From NCBI GenBank assembly GCA_013397115.1, contig VWZW01002639.1, positions 248,001-312,000 on the forward strand: a stretch of DNA of 64,000 bases, read 5' to 3'. Source of the DNA: Edolisoma coerulescens (taxonomy: Eukaryota; Chordata; Aves; Passeriformes; Campephagidae). Under the pieces are notes generated by a model. The model was not told the origin of the DNA. It saw only the letters and a list, made by a program, of their open reading frames with translations, and ran no database searches. The translations under genes were made by a program, and so were the position numbers. Of the stretch, positions 12,848 through 22,350 are shown piece after piece (positions within the stretch are counted from its first letter, which is position 1; each line of letters begins with the position of its first letter).

Positions 12848-13199
12848 TTGTGGTGAAGCCATCAAGCTGATGATTATTAGGGAGAGTGAAGGTGTTCAAA
12901 ATAGAGCCTGGCTTAAAGAATGCCTTCAGAACAAGAAAGTAAAACAAGTTGATTTGAAAGGCTTAGATGATTTCTTTTGGAGTACTTCCAAAATGAAGGA
13001 TGATGTGTGGAAGGAGACAGAAGAGTTTCACTCCTGTTTTCAAAGTGCTACGTTTGAACTTTTACACTGTGAGCAATGTTTTCTTCTTGAAGTGCTTGTG
13101 GGTTTTTTAATAAAATACTGTCATAAAAAAAAAATTAAGGGAAAAATTTCTATTAAAGCTCAATCTGACACCCCCACTCCCCACACGATTTCATTCTAA
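12848..13199 (+). pseudogene. Unidentified open stretch: retrocopy or terminal exon candidate
   Basis: The frame is open for about 117 codons, ending at a TAA (13197-13199), from just after a polypyrimidine tract and AG (12846-12847). The translated segment is rich in Lys, Glu, Phe and Cys, with patches such as KDDVWKETEEFHSCFQSA and CEQCFLLEVL. It looks more protein-like than any other frame here, but I do not recognise the family. Inside the frame AATAAA lies at 13109-13114, followed after ten bases by an uninterrupted A10 at 13125-13134. That is the geometry of a polyadenylated mRNA 3' end copied into DNA, so a processed pseudogene, or the 3' end of a spliced non-coding transcript, is more likely than an intact gene. 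I found no target-site duplication. The same frame extends upstream to an ATG at 12513, but that part looks non-coding. Confidence 0.3.
13109..13134 (+). other. Poly(A) signal followed by A10 tract
   Basis: AATAAA at 13109-13114, then ten bases, then ten consecutive A at 13125-13134. The spacing is typical of the distance from a poly(A) signal to the cleavage site. A templated A tract at that position suggests a reverse-transcribed mRNA rather than a live poly(A) site. Confidence 0.55.
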
Positions 13200-14350
13200 G
13201 AACTTGCTTTGAATTTCACTAAACTGATCTTTTTCCTGCCAATTTTTAGTTCATGCATGAATCTCCAAATTCAATACCTTCCATTGTACTGGAGAAAAAG
13301 GGACCCAGTGTCATCATTTTAGGCAGAAACCCAAACTAAAATACAGATTTGATTTTTCCCCACCCTCCCATTTTTGTCTCCCTTTACTCCCCGCTTCTCT
13401 TCTGTTTGTAAATCATAAATCTTGAAATTATAAAGAATAAAATGTACTAAGAGAAAATGAATTGGGTTGGAAGGCATGAAAGTCGTTCTTTAAGCACAGC
13501 TTTCTCTGAGTTCTAGGAAAAGTTATGTAGAAGAATCTGACAAACAAACAAAAAAAGCTCTCTATGTAGGCAGATGAGGTGAGCCAAAGGTAACAAAGTC
13601 AAAATATAAATGTGTAGAAACAGAGAGGAAAAGCAAAGAGAAATCTGCCATTTTATTTTTAAACACTACATTGAAATAGAAGAGCAGAGTGGGAGAAGGT
13701 ATTAACCCAGAAAAGAGAACAGATTGGGAGGGAACAAGACAAGGGTAAATGCCATCTGTATTTGTGGTATTACCTACCCAAATAATAAAGCTGCATGGAA
13801 GTTTGCAAGAGGAAAAAGAGACGTATTCAGCTTCTTGAAATAATTCCTAGGTCTAGAGCAGGTGGTTTGAGGGAGAAAAGCTCTCCCTCTCCAAAAAATC
13901 CTCTCAAACCAAACCCCAAAAACCAATTTGCACTTTGGCAATTACTTCTTATTTATGTTTCTGAATTAACCAGCAATTCCCAGTTACTTTCTAACCACAA
14001 TACTTGATTTTCCCTCTCTTTTGTCTCTGTCCTTCAAGATCTACCCAAAGCTCCTCTCTGAGCACCTGATGCTGATGTAATTTATGGGCTGTTTATCTCT
14101 CCCCTTTCCTGCCACTAATAAAGGAGGGTCTCCACTTTTAGTGCTACAGTTCAAATAAATCAGCATCTTAATTGGAATTCAGGTGGGGTCCTGCAAGGCA
14201 CAGGATGGAAAGGAAATCACACCTGGAGTAGGACTTTACAGCTGGGAGAGCAAAATCAGGAGGAGAGCATCGGTCTGGAGATTTGTCACACTAAAACACA
14301 GCCAACCACCTCACCTGGCTGCGATTCCCTGCATCCAGCCACTAAAGATT
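13200..14350. other. Intergenic single-copy DNA, no gene seen
   Basis: Unique, moderately AT-rich sequence. No repeat or gene was recognised between the candidate retrocopy and the next CR1 copy. Confidence 0.6.
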
Positions 14351-14573
14351 TGAAGGTGTTAGGAAGGAATTCCTCCCTGTGAGGGTGCTGAGGCCCTGGC
14401 ACAGGGTGCCCAGAGAAGCTGTGGCTGCCCCTGGATCCCTGGCAGTGCCCAAGGCCAGGCTGGACATTGGGGCTTGGAGCAGCCTGGGACAGTGGAAGGT
14501 GTCCCTGCCCATGGCAGGGATGGCACTGGATGGGCTTTAAGGTCCCTTCCAACCAAAACCAGTCTGGGATTCT
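14351..14573 (+). repeat. CR1 LINE 3' end
   Basis: Close match to the songbird CR1 3' consensus as I remember it. The blocks in order are 'ttaggaaggaattcctccct', 'gaggccctggcacagggtgc', 'ccctggatccctggcagtgc', 'ggaaggtgtccctgcccatg' and 'ctttaaggtcccttccaacc', ending near 'gggattctt'. It is truncated at the 5' side and carries no coding part. Confidence 0.93.
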
Positions 14574-16020
14574 TCCCAGTAGTGCCATAGAGTGAGAATA
14601 GACCACAGCCATGAAATTTTACACAGTCAGTTGAGGGAGTCTGGGAGATATTTGTACATCAACAAAATGTGTCTTTACATTCCTGTTAAAGTTCCCTTGG
14701 GCTGTGCTGATCTGCTTTGACTTCCTAAGCTGCATTTCCAAGGTCAGAGCCTGCAGTGATCTCCCAGCCCATCACCACCACCCCAGGCTGGGACAAGGCC
14801 ACCCTGGAATGAGCAGCGTTACTGGGCTGTGTGACTGGGGTGCAGGGCTGGGTTTGGGGGGTGCTGCCCTCACACACTGCCTCCACCGTGCATCATTCCC
14901 ACCTCAGTATTCCCTGCTTCCCTCCTCCTCCTCCTCCCCTTCGACAGCTGCATTCCTGAATCACTGCGCATAAAAAGCGTATTTGGCAAAAGAAGTAATT
15001 ATTGTATTAAACTAATTTCAACAAGCAGCAGCTAAAATGTACGGAGTCTGCAGCCTCCGTTGGGTTGTTCTTCTCCAGAAATTTTTTGTCAGGGACCAGA
15101 GATAAGAGAATAAATGAGCAAAACCAAAAGAAAAATCTAGATATGGCAAAAATACCCCAAACTGATGCCACTCAGCTACAATGAAGCCAAAGTTTCAGTC
15201 GTGACGGAGCCAAAGAAATGTTTCACCCCACAGTTACGAAACATTTGAACCTCATCTCTCTTCCCCAGATTTTCTTCAAGCCCATCTAAAAAACTTCTAA
15301 ACAAACCAACACAAATATTAGTCTCTTATATTGGTTTCAGTCCTTTTTGTCAAAACCTAAGTTAATGTATTGAGCCTGGAGTATCTTTGGAGATGAAAAT
15401 CAGCTTTAGCTTTAGATTGGAACGATCACCAGAAAACAACGACGCCGACTGCCAAAGCTGCCATTTATATTGTCCAGCACAAGCAAGGTGTTAAGGGGAG
15501 AGATTTAGGGAGCCAATAGAAGATTTAAAATGTTAAACCCAAAGCCCTGCCCTCACACGTAATGAAACACCAGCTGAGGTGGAGACTGGGCTTGCACACC
15601 CCACCCTGCACAGCCTGACACAGCCAAAGAGATGCTCCGAACTTTTCTGCACCCACAGAGCTGAAATCCGCCTGGGAAGGGCAGGCTGTGCCAGAGGAAC
15701 TGAGGGAGAGCAGCCCAGGGGTTTCACACAGCTGAGCAGAGCCTGGGTGAGGACAAATGGCCAGCGGTCCCTCCGTGCCCTGGAGGAGCAGGAGAGCCAC
15801 CAAACCCCAGCTGGAGGACACTGATCTCCAGGGAAAACGATTTAAAAGGGGTTTCAGCTCAAAGCCTGCACTGGGTGTCCCCCCCTTCCATCCAAGACCC
15901 CTCCTTTGGGGCCTACCTGCCCACGGGTGGGTGCCCTCGGTGTGTGTGTGTGGGCTGGGAGGCATCAACAGTGCAGCACTGGCCAAAGAGAGGGTTTATT
16001 GGGATCAAATTTGGATTCAT
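14574..16020. other. Intergenic single-copy DNA, no gene seen
   Basis: Contains a short CTC triplet run at about 14922-14940 and a GC-richer stretch at 15540-15960. The minus-strand frame 15525-15986 has no domain and overlaps open frames on the other strand, so I do not call it. A short TG run sits at about 15939-15951. Confidence 0.6.
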
Positions 16021-16023
16021 CCT

Positions 16024-16198
16024 GGAATTATGGAATGGGCTGGGTTGGAAGGACCTTAAAGCCCATCCAGTGCCACCCCTGCCATGGGCAGGGACACCTC
16101 CCACTGTCCCAGGCTGCTCCAAGCCCTGTCCAGCCTGGCCTTGGGCACTGCCAGGGATTCAGGGGCAGCCCCAGCTTCTCTGGGCACCCTGTGCCAGT
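16024..16198 (-). repeat. CR1 LINE 3' end
   Basis: Antisense of the CR1 3' consensus: 'gggttggaaggaccttaaag', then 'gccatgggcagggacacctc', 'ccactgtcccaggctgctcc', and ending at 'ctgggcaccctgtgccag'. It is related to the copy at 14351-14573 but in the opposite orientation, 1.5 kb away. It lacks the part 5' of the ggccctggcaca block. Confidence 0.92.
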
Positions 16199-16779
16199 GC
16201 CAAGGATGATTTGGATCAGGATTCCACCCCCAATCCTCCATCACAGGCAAATATTGCACATGGAACTCAAGTGCCCATCACAATTTTGGGGGAAACATCC
16301 CTGTTCCTTTCCTTTGCGAAAAAGATCCATCCTTTTCCCTGGACCCCTGCTCTGGATAAGCATCTCTGTTTTATTTCCTTGGATTGCTGAGCAACTGCAT
16401 GAAAGAAATCAAACCCTTCCATGCAGCCTACAAGGTTATTTGCCTAAGGACTAAAAAACAGAGGCAGGAAGGATTTTTCTATTTTTTTTAGGAGTTTGTC
16501 TGATTTTATTCTCACTAGCAGACTTTACTATTTTCAGGGCAGCTTAGTGTCAGATAAAGCATACCACAAACATATTATTTAAAACCTGTCAAAGGGAACT
16601 CGGCTGTGTCTGTAGTAAGAATCTGGCACACTGCTGAATCCTAAAGTTTGCTGCTGCTGCTTGAAGGGAACACAATAGACTGTGTTCAATGACACCAGAC
16701 ATCTTTCCCTTTTGTATGCTGAGAAAGACTCGGCAGCAGATTAATAATTCAATGCTCATTAGAAAGTACAACATGCACT
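16199..16779. other. Intergenic DNA, no gene seen
   Basis: Unique sequence between a CR1 copy and the AT-rich candidate regulatory stretch. No gene recognised. Confidence 0.6.
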
Positions 16780-17225
16780 AAGCAATCAGATATAATTAGG
16801 CAAAAATATATACATGATTACAGAGTGAAAACGATCCAGGAATCTATTGCAGGTGAAACAGCATCACTTTTTCGTTGGAAGGATCCGGAATAAAAAAGAG
16901 TCCTGTAAAACAACTTAAATTGTGGTTTTTTTCCCCTTACCGTCATCTGTGTGTTAGAATAACTTTTCCTCTAGGAGAATTCTGCCACTCTATCCAGCAC
17001 GATCAGACTCACTCCAGGTTTCTTTTCCTGCGTTAAAATCAGGGAGAGCCTGTTTCTCCTCCGGATCCTTATATCACATCACTATACCTCGAGGCAAGTG
17101 TATGACCACATAATTGAGGCAGTAAATTGATGACAATTAGCACATTAGCAGTGAATAGCAGCAAGTGATAGTCTTAATTGACAATGCAGCGGTTAGTAAT
17201 TGATGTTAATGACTCAGAAGAAGGG
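16780..17225. promoter_or_regulatory. Candidate conserved non-coding element with TAAT cluster
   Basis: AT-rich unique sequence with four homeodomain-type cores in 92 bases: TAATTG at 17111-17116, CAATTA at 17134-17139, TAATTG at 17175-17180 and TAATTG at 17197-17202. An AP-1-type TGACTCA follows at 17210-17216. There is no repeat similarity and no coding potential. The combination is typical of developmental enhancers in vertebrate gene deserts, but such short motifs also occur by chance and conservation cannot be judged here. Confidence 0.3.
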
Positions 17226-17758
17226 CAGAATTGTGGCTAATAACTGTAATTTTTAGCTGTTTTCCCTGCTGGTGAAACACTGGGGCAGGTGGGGGTGTGG
17301 GCTGGGCAGGGAGGGCACGGACTTGCCACCTCAAAACAACAGGCTGAGGCTTTAAACAAGCGTTTCGTGCATTACTCGGGAGCAAACACAGCTCTGGAGG
17401 GCTTAACAAAATAAGTTAGAGGTCCTGTGCTCACCCACTTAAAGAAACCTGGGAACTCTTTCCCCACAATCCCGAGTTCTCAGGCGCTCCTGGCAGAGCG
17501 GTGCCAGCTCTTTGCGAGGCTCGGCGCAGTCCCTGAGCGGTGCCCGCAGCAATCAGGGGCTGCTCTCCCTCTCCAGGATGTATTAATGCGTGAGGGAAAC
17601 GCCAGGCACTAAAAACAATGCCTGTTTAAACCTTCCCGGAGCCCCGGGCTCTGCTGCCTGGCCAGATGGCAGATTTTGAGCAGCCCTGCCTTATCTGGGT
17701 TTGTCCTCTCGTCACCGAAACTGCGGGAAAAACAAAAACCCTCCAACAACATTTTTAA
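17226..17758. other. Intergenic DNA, no gene seen
   Basis: GC content rises from about 17270 to 17660, with several CpG (for example near 17500-17560), but there is no CpG island-like block, splice pattern or recognisable protein. Confidence 0.55.
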
Positions 17759-18300
17759 TGTTAGAGAGTCAAGGCATTACTTTATTTTCTGGCCAGGGTG
17801 TGCCACAGAAATCATCTCATCCCCACATAGCCCGGGTGTGCAGGGAGAATCATTCCATGGCACATGACATTGACTAGGATTTTCAGATCTTTTATACAGT
17901 CAAAAATCACAGACACTAATTGGGTCAGTGTTCATTGGTCTCAGGTTGTGTAGCTCTTAGTATTTGGTCTCCTATGGGATCTGGATTTCTTCACTTCTGA
18001 TGTTCATTAGATCTTCATTCCTTGATTTTCTTATCAGTCTTTTTTGGAGGAGAAGTCTCCAACTCTACAGAGGCAGAGGCTGGGGTAGATGTTCGTAGGT
18101 GGCCGCTGATGTTCTGCTGATGTTCCGTCCACGGCCTCCTCTCTTTGGGGCTGCTCCCAGCCTGTTGGAATGCTCAGCCCACCGAGCCTCACCCGGAGAA
18201 ACAATGCCCTGGAAAGGAGCTTCAGTTCCCTTCCCCCGCGGCAAAGGTGAACAAACCTGGCTAAAGTCATACATAAAAATTTTTAACTGGTATGTTTTCC
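17759..18300 (-). mobile_element. LTR-like remnant (endogenous retrovirus)
   Basis: The sequence around 17759-17960, with a minus-strand AATAAA within 'agaaaataaagtaatgcc' at about 17775-17793 and 'actaattgggtcagtgttca' near 17915, resembles avian retroviral LTRs I remember that carry their poly(A) signal on this strand. A TG start is possible at 17759. The other end and any flanking duplication could not be fixed. No gag, pol or env coding sequence is present, so it would be a solo or fragmentary LTR. Confidence 0.35.
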
Positions 18301-19694
18301 AACACTCTCACCATAAACAGCTCCTGAAAATTAAAACCTCGATGCCGTTTCCTGGGCTGGATTTTCCCCAGGGGAATGGTGGGATTAGGAGCTTTATTTT
18401 CCTGTTACACAGGAATTTTCCTGCTGGTAAAGACATATTCCCTGCACCCATATTGTATCGAAGAAGAGGAGAATTAATCACCCTTCACAGGAAAACATAT
18501 GGACAAGCATGTGGGCTGCAACAATTATCCGAAGATACCCAACACGATGGGACTGGGAGAGGCCTAATTATAGCTTTGGTCTTCCCTTCTGTAGCTGATG
18601 TACAACCACAGCCACCGAATAATCCCTTCCCTCAAGACTGGCGCCAAGACCCAGCACTGCAGAATTTTTTGACACATAAAATATCTTCCTCACATCAAAG
18701 CCAGAAATGCTTAAGAATGAGCTTCTTATGAAGCTTTTTATTTTTAATATTGTAGCTCCTGTGCTGTATTTTATATCAATTTTGAGAATGATTAAGAGCC
18801 AGGCCGTGCCCGGCTTCTGTCTGAGTGTTATAATCTTCAAGGAGATCATTTCCATCGGAGTTTGGATGATAAAGGACTCCCACAAATCTGGAAATGAACT
18901 CAGTTCTCCTTCTATTCCTCCCTGAGTGCTCATCACTTCTCTCCAAAGCGTGGAGAGAGCGTCTCCACAGCCTGGAGAAACCTTCCCAAGGCCAGGCTGT
19001 CACGCACAGAGCCGGATTCCCAGCCACAGGGAGTCACAGTCTGTGTATTTAGGCTGATTTACACCAGCCAAGGCTTTAGCCTGGTCCTTGGACTGATGGG
19101 GACTCCTCCAGGTGGAGACTGACCCTAGGTGTCACCCCAAAAAACCCACAGTGGGTTTCCCCAGCATTGCCAATTCCCTGGTCGCAGGCAGTTTTTGTAG
19201 GTAACTTGTGACCATGCAGACCCACAGATTGTTGCATTAATGAAAGAAAATGTTTCATTCCCAAGGGGTGAAAGAGAAGCTGATGGTTTGGAAAGTCTCT
19301 TCATCACCAAAAAGCCAAGGACTGTTTGCCTGCAGCTGTGGCTTCCTGTGGCACAAATATTTGAAAGAACATTTTTAACAATGCTCTGCTCACATCCTCT
19401 TCTGGAGCTTTTTCAGCTTCGGTGCCTGAAGATCATGACAGCGTTTGTCTTCAATAAATGCATGCATTAATTATTTATTTAGCAAGGAGAGTAACTCATT
19501 AGGCAGTGTTCAAACACACCCTGATGACTGTGACCTCTGGTTGTGGCACTTGTTTCCCAGTGCTGCTACACGGTTTCCTCGTACCTCCAAAGCATATAAA
19601 TGTGATACCCAGCTCATCTCTGACAGATCACAAACCACCGGGTGAGGAAGGCTGAGAACACGAGTGAATGAGACCAATCCAGCTTGATGCCTAA
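18301..19694. other. Intergenic DNA, no gene seen
   Basis: The plus frame that overlaps from the LTR-like stretch to 18731 and the minus frame 18568-18936 are open but have no domain. No repeat recognised between the two LTR-like remnants. Confidence 0.55.
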
Positions 19695-20115
19695 AATGGC
19701 CACCTGAAAAACAGAGGCTGGACAGGAATAAGGGAATAAAGGCAGGGATTTATTTGAAGGCCTTCAAAGGCACACCCTGGGCAGGCCAGAGGCTCCACCC
19801 AAGATGGACCCTGGGTCACGAGTTCTTCACACTTTTATAAGTTTGGTTCATTTGCATGTCAGGGTTAATTCTCCAATTAAAGCTTCAGTTAATGATGTAA
19901 TTTCCCCAAGCTTTCCCCCCTTCTAAAGATGTTGGTTTACACATTTTGGGCCTGGGACAGTCTGGGTGTCCTTGGAGAGCAAACCCAGAGAGGTTTGTTG
20001 TGTCTGACCAGCGTGAGAGAACAGCAGCTCACAGGGCACAAGAAACTTCAGAGTTACACACTAAGCAGTACAGGATTTGAAAATATAAAAGTTAAAACCT
20101 AAGGCATCAAGCTCT
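19695..20115 (-). mobile_element. LTR-like remnant (endogenous retrovirus)
   Basis: The run 'ggcacaccctgggcaggcca', 'gatggaccctgggtcacgag', 'cacacttttataagtttggt', 'cagggttaattctccaatta' and 'cccaagctttcccccc' matches my memory of a common passerine LTR family. The minus-strand AATAAA is in 'caaataaatccctgccttta' (about 19734-19758). Ends are approximate; the right side may extend past 20115. No retroviral genes accompany it. Confidence 0.45.
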
Positions 20116-22107
20116 TTTCAGGAAGTGGAAGGCCCTGTAGCGAGTGCTGGAATTCTCCTTGATGCTGAAGTGAGTTCTGAGGATGCTCAGGCATAGAGGG
20201 AGCTTTTCTCCCACTCAATCAATGCTTGGGCGTAGGAAGAGCTGCACAAGGATTCCTTCAACAGAAATCCCAGGGGTGGTGCTCCCAAAAAGAGAGGCAC
20301 CTGTCCCCAGGGGAGCAGGAGGGGTTTGTGTCACCCAGCTGGGAAATTTCTGCGGGGACAAGGAGCCTCTCGTCTGGCTACTGCCACGAACACAGAGACA
20401 CCTCGAGTTCCTCGAGCCTACCCAGTCACAGGAGAGACTGAAGCCTCTTAGAGAGATGTCCTGTCAGGCTGTAAGAGAAATGATCAGAGAAACGTGAAAT
20501 CTTCAGCTGCTTCTCTGATTCTATTGTGGCATTTCACTCTCAGCACTGGAATGCTATCGTGGAGTAGAGAACAGACTTGCTCACAGCTGCTTTTTCCAGC
20601 CACCAGAAATTTTCTCGGCCTACCTAAGGCAGATCTGTGAGGCAGAAGAGGAAAATGCAGTCCCTTTTTTTTTTCCATTCCAGGCATATTTTACAGGTGA
20701 AAGCCCAGAGCTTCGCCAGCTGCCCATCGGGGTGGTGATGGGATTGCTCCAGGTTCATGCACGGCTGGCTCAGAGGGCATCACGGGCAGCATCCCAAAAC
20801 TGGAGCATCCTTCTGGGACAGATCAGCCCTCTGTGCAGCACCATTCCTGGAGGCCCTGAGCAAGGAGTTCCAGCCAGGGACTGCTCCAGGTGGTCCCTCA
20901 CGTGCAAATCTTGTGTCACCTCTGAGCAAATCTCTTGCTCAGGAGTGACAGTGCCACGTTTTCAGTCGGGGTAATTTACTGTGGGTCCGTCGGCCCCAAA
21001 AGGCTCTGTGGGTCCAGGCCCTGTGCCCCAATATCCTGTAAATCTGCAGGTTATGCCAGGCAGCTGCCCCCAAACCCAGACCTTTCCTGCTGCCTTTTGC
21101 AGCCAGGAATTGCTTTCCTCAGTGCTCATGACAAATTTTTATTGGTGTCGATGGAAGCCCAGGACCTGCAGCAAGTTTTGCTGCTGCTGCTGCTGATTAA
21201 AAGGAAAAGAATGAAGAGGGGAGAGAGAAAACCCCTAAAAGTTCAGAGTCATTTAAAATATTACTTTAACCATGATTTTATTTGCTGTATATTAAAAATA
21301 TCCACAACATTACCAAAATATGGCTCGGTGACATCTTGGTGTCCAGTTCTGCCTGTTGCATTTCTTTGGAATGATTCATCTACTCTGGTCACAAACCCAT
21401 TGCGAGCAACTTGGACAAAGTTAAATAAATACCAGCAATGCAAATTTGCATTTAACCGGAATTTATGAGCTTTTATAAATCTATTTTGTGCAAAACAAAT
21501 TATTATAATGATGGCTGAGTAAGAAGCAGAGCCACACAAGGCTTGATTCAAATGCCTTTCTTGTTCTATTCTCTTGTTTTAATTTTCCAGCTCCGCTGAA
21601 TAACTCGAAATCTTCGCAGCTGTAGCAAAGTGCCTCATATATAATGTATAGATCACATCCTCCTGCCATTTTTCACAGGTGCCTGGCTATTATACGGTTC
21701 AGAATTCATTCATAGTGCCTATTAGAGGTCTTTATATGTAACTGACTTCCTTTCTTGAATATTTATAGCTTTTATGAGACATTTATGGGTAGACCCAACA
21801 AGAGTTTCTGAGGAAATACTGGGAAATGGTTCTGTAGAACATCATTAATATAGTGTTCTTTGATGGTAATGGCCACAAATGTCATCTAATTGCTACATTC
21901 TTGCTTTGTCTGAGCATGGTATTGATGAGGAGACTGCTCCAGAGAGCCTCTCCAGCCTAAAAAATCTTCTGGGAAGCAATTTGGCTCCCGAGGAATGTAA
22001 CACATTTCAGCCTGGAAACTGCCCATTCCAGGCAGGATATCTGACTTCCAGTATGGAAAGGGGATTACAAGAAGGATGGAGAGGGACTTTGCACAAGAGT
22101 GTGGCGT
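20116..22107. other. Intergenic DNA, no gene seen
   Basis: Unique sequence. It includes a CTG run at about 21179-21196 and the octamer palindrome listed separately. The plus frame 20935-21468 crosses the CTG run and the palindrome and has no recognisable domain. Confidence 0.6.
21437..21452. promoter_or_regulatory. Perfect 16-bp palindrome of two octamer motifs
   Basis: AATGCAAATTTGCATT reads the same on both strands. It holds two overlapping copies of the octamer ATGCAAAT (21438-21445 plus and 21444-21451 minus), the classical site of POU-domain factors. It lies in an AT-rich unique stretch (about 21400-21520) without repeats. Binding is inferred from the motif only. Confidence 0.5.
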
Positions 22108-22350
22108 GATAGAACAAGGGGGGGTGGCTGTAGGATGGAAAAGGGTAGATTTAGGTGGGATATTGGGACGGAATTCCTCCCTGTGAGGCTGGGGAGGCCC
22201 TGGCGCAGGGTGCCCAGAGAAGCTGTGGCTGCCCCTGGATCCCTGAAAGTGTCTAAGGCCAGGCTGGAACACCCTGGGATAGTGGAAGGTGTCCCTGCCC
22301 ACGGATGGGGTTGGATGATCTTTAAGGTCCCTCCAACCCAAGCCATTCCT
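22108..22350 (+). repeat. CR1 LINE 3' end
   Basis: Begins with a diverged 'agaacaagggggggtggc' block, then 'gatattgggacggaattcct', 'gtgcccagagaagctgtggc' and 'ggaaggtgtccctgcccacg', and ends after 'ctccaacccaagccattcc'. It has internal deletions compared with the copy at 14351, for example the loss of the 'ggggcttggagcag' block. Confidence 0.92.

Noticed and set aside
18099..18731. 210-codon plus-strand frame
   Set aside because: It begins inside an LTR-like remnant and has no recognisable domain; likely chance.
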